Source: an uncultured Bacteroidota bacterium (lineage in GTDB: Bacteria; Bacteroidota; Bacteroidia; Flavobacteriales; Flavobacteriaceae). From it: a DNA stretch of 64,000 nucleotides. This document shows, piece after piece, positions 58,030 to 64,000 of this stretch; positions within the stretch are counted from its first letter, which is position 1; each line of letters opens with the position of its first letter. The stretch lies in assembly GCA_902526075.1 (NCBI GenBank), contig CABZJM010000004.1:24092-88091 (forward strand), given 5' to 3'. The notes beneath the pieces were generated by a model. The model worked only from the letters and a program-made list of their open reading frames with translations, made no database searches and was not told the DNA's origin. The translations under genes and the position numbers were made by a program.

Positions 58030-58368
58030 ATGAAAAAAATAATTTTAGTATTTATAACGACATTCTTTGTCACTTTCACTCAAGCTCAAGAAAATAAATT
58101 TGCGTCTAATAGAGCAGATAATGCAGTTTCTCTAATTACGGAAAATATGCAAATATCTGATTCCGATATTGCTTTTTTAAGAGAAACCCTTTATAATAAG
58201 TATGCATCAAATGCTTCTAAAATCAGAGGTAAAAATTTAACTGAAGATGAAAAAAAACAGGTTTATCGTTCCGCATTTACGGAAACTCGCAAAAAATTGA
58301 TGAACGTTTTTACAAATGAGGAAGTAAAAAAGATTATTAAATTGGAGAAAGAGTCATTTAAAAAATAA
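58030..58368 (+). CDS. Small secreted helical protein, homologous to the linker domain of the sulfatase-GH10 fusion
   Basis: 112 residues: a signal peptide (ending FTQAQ) and about 85 residues of predicted helices rich in Lys and Glu. From Tyr-x-Lys-Tyr-Ala onward, 55 residues align without gaps to the middle domain of the sulfatase-GH10 fusion with 19 identities (by hand), including NLT, FT-x3-V and I-x-K-x-E. It stands alone downstream of the promoter element at 57979 and is followed by a weak terminator. I know no function; a periplasmic binding or folding role is possible. Confidence 0.6.
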   Translation: MKKIILVFITTFFVTFTQAQENKFASNRADNAVSLITENMQISDSDIAFLRETLYNKYASNASKIRGKNLTEDEKKQVYRSAFTETRKKLMNVFTNEEVKKIIKLEKESFKK

Positions 58369-58387
58369 AATTGAGTATATCATCTCT

Positions 58388-58417
58388 TACCAATCAACAA
58401 ATAAATTGGTGTTTTTT
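58388..58417 (+). terminator. Weak intrinsic terminator after the small secreted protein gene
   Basis: ACCAAT (58389-58394) pairs with ATTGGT (58405-58410) across a 10-nt loop, with a possible U-G pair added at the base. Six T residues follow (58412-58417). The stem is short, so termination may be partial. Confidence 0.45.
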
Positions 58418-58454
58418 GCATAAATTATTCCTCGCATAATTCACTGGTTATAAG

Positions 58455-58528
58455 TGGAGAAGATGGGACTCGAACCCACGACCTCTTGACTGCCAGTCAA
58501 GCGCTCTAGCCAGCTGAGCTACATCCCC
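58455..58528 (-). tRNA. tRNA-Ala (anticodon GGC)
   Basis: 74 nt including the discriminator A. The anticodon stem of 5 bp closes the loop CTGGCAG, giving anticodon GGC, which reads GCC and GCU. The D arm (GCTC...GAGC) and the T arm with TTCGAGT are normal. The acceptor stem has the G3-U70 pair that identifies alanine tRNAs. Position 6-67 is a U-U mismatch in my folding. The CCA end is not encoded. It lies 2 nt from the end of the ggt gene. Confidence 0.93.
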
Positions 58529-58530
58529 AT

Positions 58531-60216
58531 TTAATACCCCATTGCACTACCATCTTTTCTTGATTCTGAAGCTCCAAAATACACGCCCATTTTATCGTCA
58601 TACATTATTGCTTGGTAACCACCAAACGAACCCAGATCGAAAATAACTTTGTGCCCTAATTCTATTAGTTGACGAATTTCTTTGTAATCAAACCCAGACT
58701 CAAGTGAAAGCTCACCTCCGTCATCCATATCACCTCCCGTTGGTTGTTGATTTGACAAATGTCTTATTCTCGGAGCATCACCTGCCTCCTGTAAATTCAT
58801 ATCAAAATCGATTAAATTAATTACAATTTGAGCATGACCTTGTGGTTGCATTGCCCCACCCATTAGTCCAAAGCTAACGTATGGTTTGTTGTCTTTTGTT
58901 ATGAATGCTGGAATTATTGTATGAAATGGTCTCTTTTCTGGCTCATAGATATTGAAATGTCCTTCTTCCAATGAAAACAATTCACCTCTATCTTGTAACA
59001 TAAAGCCTAAACCAGTAGGGACCATTCCAGACCCCATTCCTCGATAGTTACTTTGAATAAGTGAGACCATATTACCGTACTTGTCAGCTGTTGTTAGATA
59101 AATTGTATCTCCATTTTCAATTTCACCTGCACTTACTTTTAAGGCAGCTTTATTTGAATTGATTTCAGTTCTTCTTAGTTCTGAATACTCTTTTGAAATC
59201 AAATAATCAACAGGAATTTCGTTGAAATCCATATCTGCATAATATTTTGCTCTATCGGCAAAAGCAATTTTTTTTGCTTCAGTAAAATGGTGAATATATT
59301 CTGCTGACCCGAACCCCATAGATTTAATATCATACGCTTCTAATAAATTTAAAATTTGAAGTGCGGCAATTCCTTGACCGTTTGGTGGTAGCTCCCAAAC
59401 ATCAAAACCTCTGTAACTTGTAGAGACTGGATCAATCCACTCAGACTTATGATTTTTTAAGTCATCATATGACAGGAATCCACCTTGCTCAATAATAAAG
59501 TCTGACATTGATTTAGCAATTTCACCTTCATAAAACCCTTTCCTTCCCTTTTTTGCAATTAATCTTAATGTGTTTGCTAAATCTTTATTTTGAAAAATTT
59601 CACCTTTTTTTGGAGTTGTTTCGTTAATATAGTAGGTTTCTTTAAAGTTGGGATATTTATCAAAGTTTTTTCTAGCCTTTTGCATGTAATATGAAACAAG
59701 TTCTGTTACAGGGAATCCGTTATCAGCGTATTCAATTGCTGGTTTTAGTATGTCACTTATGGGAGTGCTTCCAAATTTTTCATGCATTTCAAACCACCCA
59801 TCTACACATCCAGGAACACTTACAGGTAAAGGACCATATGCGGGTATTTCAGAATAATTATTATTCTTAAAATAATCTAAGGTTAGGTTTTTTGGCGATC
59901 TACCACTTGCATTTAAACCATATAGCTTCTTATCTTTTTCAATCCAAATTATAGCAAATAAGTCACCACCAATTCCATTTCCAGTAGGCTCCATAAGACC
60001 AATTGCAGCATTAGCAGCAATAGCAGCATCAATTGCATTTCCACCATTTTTTAAAATATCAACCCCAACCTGTGTTGCTAAAGGGTGACTTGTAGCCACC
60101 ATACCATTTTGTGCAATTACTTCAGACCTTGTTGAGAATAATTCACCAGTGATTCTATCTTGAGAATATGATTTTAGACTTAATGTAATTACAATTAGAA
60201 ATAATATATTTTTCAT
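58531..60216 (-). CDS. ggt: Gamma-glutamyltransferase, exported
   Basis: 561 residues from the ATG at 60216, which opens the signal peptide MKNILFLIVITLSLKSYSQ; a longer frame from 60282 would place 22 extra residues before it and run into the promoter of the divergent gene. The N-terminal region HPLATQVGVDILKNGGNAID and the autocleavage region YLTTADKYGN (Thr375, which would become the N-terminal nucleophile of the small subunit) identify the family. GLMGGAMQPQGHAQ is the conserved glycine-rich late motif. It cleaves glutathione and transfers gamma-glutamyl groups in the periplasm. The residues after the Thr-Thr pair differ from those of E. coli Ggt. Confidence 0.9.
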   Translation of the reverse strand: MKNILFLIVITLSLKSYSQDRITGELFSTRSEVIAQNGMVATSHPLATQVGVDILKNGGNAIDAAIAANAAIGLMEPTGNGIGGDLFAIIWIEKDKKLYGLNASGRSPKNLTLDYFKNNNYSEIPAYGPLPVSVPGCVDGWFEMHEKFGSTPISDILKPAIEYADNGFPVTELVSYYMQKARKNFDKYPNFKETYYINETTPKKGEIFQNKDLANTLRLIAKKGRKGFYEGEIAKSMSDFIIEQGGFLSYDDLKNHKSEWIDPVSTSYRGFDVWELPPNGQGIAALQILNLLEAYDIKSMGFGSAEYIHHFTEAKKIAFADRAKYYADMDFNEIPVDYLISKEYSELRRTEINSNKAALKVSAGEIENGDTIYLTTADKYGNMVSLIQSNYRGMGSGMVPTGLGFMLQDRGELFSLEEGHFNIYEPEKRPFHTIIPAFITKDNKPYVSFGLMGGAMQPQGHAQIVINLIDFDMNLQEAGDAPRIRHLSNQQPTGGDMDDGGELSLESGFDYKEIRQLIELGHKVIFDLGSFGGYQAIMYDDKMGVYFGASESRKDGSAMGY

Positions 60217-60266
60217 ATGCCACTTATTTAGTCTAAAAATATGTAAAATAAAATTATTATTGCACG

Positions 60267-60298
60267 TTTGTACTGCTAGCATATGATGTTTACTTTTG
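60267..60298 (+). promoter_or_regulatory. Bacteroidota-type promoter for the BNR-repeat protein gene
   Basis: TTTG at 60267-60270, a 20-nt spacer, then TACTTTTG at 60291-60298. Both boxes match the Bacteroidota sigma consensus (TTTG and TAnnTTTG) exactly. The start codon is 20 nt after the second box, so the leader is very short. This also supports the TTG start at 60318. Confidence 0.8.
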
Positions 60299-60317
60299 TA
60301 TTCTAAATTTATTTATT

Positions 60318-63300
60318 TTGAGACGCTTACTAATAATATTGTTTATTGGATTTATTAATTTTTCATTTTCTCAGCAATGGAAAGAAATGGCTAATGATAT
60401 AAATGTTAACCTACATGATGTTGTAGCTGAAGCTGAAGCATATTTTCAAAATATTGATAAAACAAAAAAAGGTTCTGGTTGGAAGGCGTATCAAAGATGG
60501 CTATTTGAAAATGAGCCGAAATATTATCCATCCGGAGTTAGAAATAATATTGAGTCAAATTTTGTCGCAAAAGAATACAAAGAATTTTTATCCAAAAACC
60601 CTTCCTCGAATAAATCAAATTTTGAAAATGGGTGGGAGGAGTTGGGACCTAATTACATTGAAGAAGTCACTGGGCATTATGCGGTTGGACTTGGCAGGAT
60701 AGAGACATTTTACATTGATCTAAATAATGATAATAGGATATTTTTAGGTTCAAGGAGCGGTGGTTTTTGGAAGACCTTAGATGGTGGACAAACCTGGGAA
60801 AATACAACAGATTTTTTATTTGCATCCGGAGTAAATACAATTGCTGTTTCGCCAAATAATCCAAATAGGGTTTTGATCAATGTAAGAAACTCTTACAATG
60901 GAACTACACATGGTATTTATGAATCACTTGATGGTGGTAATACTTGGACAATTACGAATTTTAATCCTGACAATTTGAATTGGGGGGGGCTTGGCACAAA
61001 CAATAGAATTTATAAAATAATGTATCATCCAACGATTCCAAATCTGGTTTTTGCTGGAACTAGTGAAGGGCTTTTTAGGTCAGATAATAATTTTGAATCA
61101 TTTTCTTTTGTTCAGACTGGCAACTCGTGGGAATATAATCAAGATTACGATTACATCGAATTTCATCCAACAGATGAAAATACAATATATGCATCAACTT
61201 TTAATAATGATTCTCAGATATATGTTTCATCAGACAAAGGACAAAGTTTTGTTCAATCTGGGACAATTCCAGGAAATGGCAGTAATATTCAACTATCAGT
61301 TTCTGCTGCATGTGAAAATTGTGTGTTTGTTGGCTCTAGCGATGGAGTTTGGAAATCTGATAATACAGCAGACACATTTACATTACTAGGAAATCCAAAT
61401 ATTGCAAATTATGGTGCCTTTGCTGTAAGTGATACAGATGAAAACTATATGTTATTTGGTGATATTGATACACACATGAGTAACGATGGAGGTCAAACAT
61501 GGAATCAAGTAACCTATTGGGCAACAGGAAATGCAAACTATGACACAACAGGTCAATATGTTCACGCCGATATTAGAGGTTCAAGAAGTTATAACGGAGT
61601 ATTTTGGGTGAATACTGACGGACTTTTAGGAAAGAGTGTTGATAATGGTATAACCTGGGAAATTTTTGAAGGACAATCAATTAGAGAAAACTATTGTTTA
61701 GGAGTAAGTCAGTCAAATCATTTTAGAACCATAACGGGATCGCAGGATAATGGAACTAGTATTAAAAATGAAAATAATTGGATAGAATTTTACGGTGCAG
61801 ATGGTATGGAAGGAATTATACATCCGTTAAATGATGATTGGATGATTGGTAGTTTACAATTTGGAGGTAAGCGTAGAACCAAAGATGGTGGTTATAACCA
61901 AGATGGTGTAAATCCAGATGATTTTAGCGGGGATTGGGTTACTCCTTTAATGTATGACCCAAATAATCAGATGAGTATTTATACTATGACTAATATTTTA
62001 TATAGAAGTGATGATTTTGGTTCTAACTGGACAACATTAGCCAATAGTTTCTTTAGCGGAAATATTCAAAATGCTGCAATTGCTGAAAATAATTCCGACA
62101 TTTTAGCTATATCTAATTATAACAGATTAAAAATTTCAAATGATGGAGGATTAACTTTTACGGAGGTATCTCAATCTCTACCAAACCAATTTATTAATGA
62201 CATTGCTTTTGACCCAAATAATGATGATACAATTATATTGACTTACGGTACTTATTCAAACAATAACCAAAAAGTTTATATAACCAATGATCAGGGCAAT
62301 AGCTGGGAAAATATTACATACAATTTAGGAAATATGCCTATTAGAAGTGTAGTAATCGATCACACTGAAAATTCAACTATTTATTTGGGGGCTGAAATTG
62401 GAGTTTATAAAAAATCAATGTCTGCAACTTCTTGGGAATTATATAACGAAAATTTACCAAATACAACTATGATGGAGCTGGAAGTTGTTTATGGGTCAAA
62501 TACTTTGAGAGGCACAACATGGGGCAGAGGTGTTTGGGAGTATTCCCTTGTGGGAAGAGAAAATTATCCATCCATAAGAACAACATCTATTTCTAATCAA
62601 CCTACAGACACTCAGCCAAAGGAAGGCTTAGATCAATATGTTACTTCAAACATAGAGTTTGAAGGTGATTTAAGTGCTGTTTATGTTGAATGGTCAACTC
62701 AATTAGACTCTGATGTAATACACATGTCTAATTTAGAAAATGACGAATGGATATCAAATTCAGCTATTCCTAATTTTGAAGCTGGAACAAAAGTATTTTT
62801 CAAAGTTTACGCTGAATCCAATGAAGGACAAGTTTCTGAAACATACAGATTTATGTATGAAGTAAGAGCAAATGTTTTATGTACACCGTCCATGAATTGT
62901 GACTACAGTGATGGCTTTCAATTGTTTCAGATACAAGATATAGACAATAGTTCTGGTTGTGAAGGTTATGGAGATTTTACTTCTTTATCGACAGATTTGG
63001 AACAAGGAATGGAATATGAATTAACCGTGACAACAGGATATGGAGATCAATATATTAAGGTATGGATCGATTACAATGATGACCTTGATTTTACAGAAGA
63101 TGAAGTTATTGTAAATAACCATATTATTGCACCAGGAGTTGCAGGCGGAGTTTATACAGAAACAATAAACTTAATTATTCCTGAGGATGCAACTTTGGGA
63201 CAACACATATTAAGAGCTAAAGCAAATTGGGCAGCTGATGTTCCTGTTGATCCTTGTGTTGAGACTACTTATGGTGAAACGGAAGATTATTCAGTGGTAA

Positions 63301-63575
63301 TCGTAGAGTCAACACTGGGATTAATCGGAAATAGTTTCCCGGAAAATCCAATTATTTATCCAAATCCAACTAATGGGTTTGTTTCGGTTGATCTAAGAGA
63401 AAACTTTAATAATGTTACTATACAATTAAATGATATTCTTGGAAGACAATTGATGAATAAATCTTTTAATGAAGGAAGAGTTTTTGATTTAAATATAAAT
63501 GAAGCCTCAGGGGTTTATTTTCTTTCAATTATTTCAGAAAATAAAAAGGCTGTATTTAAGCTGGTTAAAAATTAA
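60318..63575 (+). CDS. T9SS-secreted BNR/VPS10-type beta-propeller protein with GEVED domain
   Basis: 1085 residues from TTG at 60318, which gives a signal peptide (MRRLLIILFIGFINFSFSQ) and fits the promoter just upstream. Many BNR/Asp-box units occur between about 140 and 750, for example TLDGGQTWENT, SLDGGNTWTIT and SNDGGQTWNQV, building one or two propellers. Residues about 850-1000 are a GEVED-type module (YIKVWIDYNDDLDFTEDE, GETEDYSVVI). A T9SS tail (IYPNPTNGFVSVDL) ends the protein. Such proteins occur at flavobacterial cell surfaces. The sialidase-type repeats do not by themselves imply enzyme activity, and I see no catalytic set. Confidence 0.75.
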   Translation: MRRLLIILFIGFINFSFSQQWKEMANDINVNLHDVVAEAEAYFQNIDKTKKGSGWKAYQRWLFENEPKYYPSGVRNNIESNFVAKEYKEFLSKNPSSNKSNFENGWEELGPNYIEEVTGHYAVGLGRIETFYIDLNNDNRIFLGSRSGGFWKTLDGGQTWENTTDFLFASGVNTIAVSPNNPNRVLINVRNSYNGTTHGIYESLDGGNTWTITNFNPDNLNWGGLGTNNRIYKIMYHPTIPNLVFAGTSEGLFRSDNNFESFSFVQTGNSWEYNQDYDYIEFHPTDENTIYASTFNNDSQIYVSSDKGQSFVQSGTIPGNGSNIQLSVSAACENCVFVGSSDGVWKSDNTADTFTLLGNPNIANYGAFAVSDTDENYMLFGDIDTHMSNDGGQTWNQVTYWATGNANYDTTGQYVHADIRGSRSYNGVFWVNTDGLLGKSVDNGITWEIFEGQSIRENYCLGVSQSNHFRTITGSQDNGTSIKNENNWIEFYGADGMEGIIHPLNDDWMIGSLQFGGKRRTKDGGYNQDGVNPDDFSGDWVTPLMYDPNNQMSIYTMTNILYRSDDFGSNWTTLANSFFSGNIQNAAIAENNSDILAISNYNRLKISNDGGLTFTEVSQSLPNQFINDIAFDPNNDDTIILTYGTYSNNNQKVYITNDQGNSWENITYNLGNMPIRSVVIDHTENSTIYLGAEIGVYKKSMSATSWELYNENLPNTTMMELEVVYGSNTLRGTTWGRGVWEYSLVGRENYPSIRTTSISNQPTDTQPKEGLDQYVTSNIEFEGDLSAVYVEWSTQLDSDVIHMSNLENDEWISNSAIPNFEAGTKVFFKVYAESNEGQVSETYRFMYEVRANVLCTPSMNCDYSDGFQLFQIQDIDNSSGCEGYGDFTSLSTDLEQGMEYELTVTTGYGDQYIKVWIDYNDDLDFTEDEVIVNNHIIAPGVAGGVYTETINLIIPEDATLGQHILRAKANWAADVPVDPCVETTYGETEDYSVVIVESTLGLIGNSFPENPIIYPNPTNGFVSVDLRENFNNVTIQLNDILGRQLMNKSFNEGRVFDLNINEASGVYFLSIISENKKAVFKLVKN

Positions 63576-63638
63576 TCTAAATAAAATTCTTTTATCACTG
63601 GATGTTTCTTATTATCTAAATGTAAGTCACTCTATTCA

Positions 63639-64000
63639 TTAATTTTTTAGATTTATTTTATAAAGATTATTAATTTTTTTATTATCTAAATATTTGTTTT
63701 TTGAAGGAAAGTATAAGCAATTAATCATAGCTAATCCCAGTTTGCTGCTTGTAGTTATAGTTGGCAGTAATCTCATTAATGGATAAAGAGGTTTCATCAA
63801 AGTATAAAACAAACTATATAATTTAGTTTTGGCTGTAATTCCATTTTCTGGTATTAAAAGTCCTAGCCTTATCATGTAGGAATCCTTAAGGCCTTTATTT
63901 AAAATATAGTTTTCAGCTTTGCCTTTTACATTGGCCCAAGCTATTTTACTATTTTCATTTTTACTTGTTCCCTCACCTGACACATATGTCATTACAGAGT
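63639..64000 (-). CDS. NAD(P)-binding SDR/epimerase-like protein, C-terminal part (5' end outside window)
   Basis: The reading frame is open to the right edge and continues upstream of an internal Met at 63992 (codons Ser-Val just before). The visible 120 residues include MTYVSGEGTS and KIAWANVKGKAENYIL. That arrangement matches the active-site strand and the Lys region of atypical short-chain dehydrogenases of the NmrA/epimerase kind, although the usual Tyr-x3-Lys appears as Trp-x3-Lys. The substrate is unknown. The 63-nt gap to the previous gene holds no clear terminator. Confidence 0.6.
   Translation of the reverse strand, partial: SVMTYVSGEGTSKNENSKIAWANVKGKAENYILNKGLKDSYMIRLGLLIPENGITAKTKLYSLFYTLMKPLYPLMRLLPTITTSSKLGLAMINCLYFPSKNKYLDNKKINNLYKINLKN

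Noticed and set aside
60217..60282. Earlier start for gamma-glutamyltransferase
   Set aside because: The added 22 residues precede a normal signal peptide and overlap the promoter of the divergent gene.
60318..63575. Interpretation as a sialidase
   Set aside because: Only the Asp-box repeats match; there is no Arg triad or other catalytic sialidase residue that I can see, and no sialic acid genes nearby.

Overview
The window looks like a chromosomal segment of a marine member of the Flavobacteriia (Bacteroidota). The evidence is a low-GC sequence, a SusC/SusD pair, six proteins ending in a type IX secretion (T9SS) type A sorting domain, a Bacteroidota-type promoter (TTTG, 20 nt, TACTTTTG) at about 60.27-60.30 kb, and almost no Shine-Dalgarno sites. 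I see no mobile element, CRISPR array or phage gene.

Layout. 0-3.8 kb: end of accB, then accC, a carotenoid-type FAD oxidoreductase and a secreted histidine phosphatase. 3.8-8.5 kb: a giant secreted protein that combines a phosphoenolpyruvate-synthase-like dikinase core with a lamin-tail domain and a T9SS tail. 8.5-20.9 kb: housekeeping and mixed genes (alr, tdk, rsmI, an OsmC protein, a PD-(D/E)XK nuclease-like protein, MFS and MATE exporters, lpxH, queD, a GNAT), plus a surface cluster made of a YadA-head/S74 fibre protein, a TonB receptor and a small secreted protein. 21.1-57.0 kb: a large polysaccharide utilization locus (PUL) that I infer acts on a sulfated, probably acetylated xylan. 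57.0-58.4 kb: small genes. 58.5-63.6 kb: tRNA-Ala, gamma-glutamyltransferase and a T9SS BNR-repeat protein. The end holds a truncated SDR/epimerase-like gene.

How the PUL would work. SusC/SusD import oligosaccharides. A secreted GH30 enzyme, a surface GH10 lipoprotein, a secreted divergent GH10, a secreted GH5, a beta-helix protein and a multi-domain binding protein act outside the cell or at its surface. Four exported sulfatases remove sulfate, and an exported formylglycine-generating enzyme with both active-site cysteines is encoded in the same locus. Two alpha/beta hydrolases are likely esterases. A GPH transporter feeds a cytoplasmic GH43. A sodium symporter, xylose isomerase and xylulokinase send xylose to xylulose 5-phosphate. 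Two strong intrinsic terminators inside the long plus-strand run split it into susCD, a middle block and GH10-GPH-GH43.

The most unusual items: (1) one polypeptide that fuses a sulfatase to a divergent GH10 through a small helical domain; (2) a free-standing secreted homologue of that small domain 9 kb away; (3) a 30-nt promoter element, 29/30 identical, shared by that homologue's gene and the YadA/S74 gene 44 kb apart; (4) the secreted dikinase-like giant protein.
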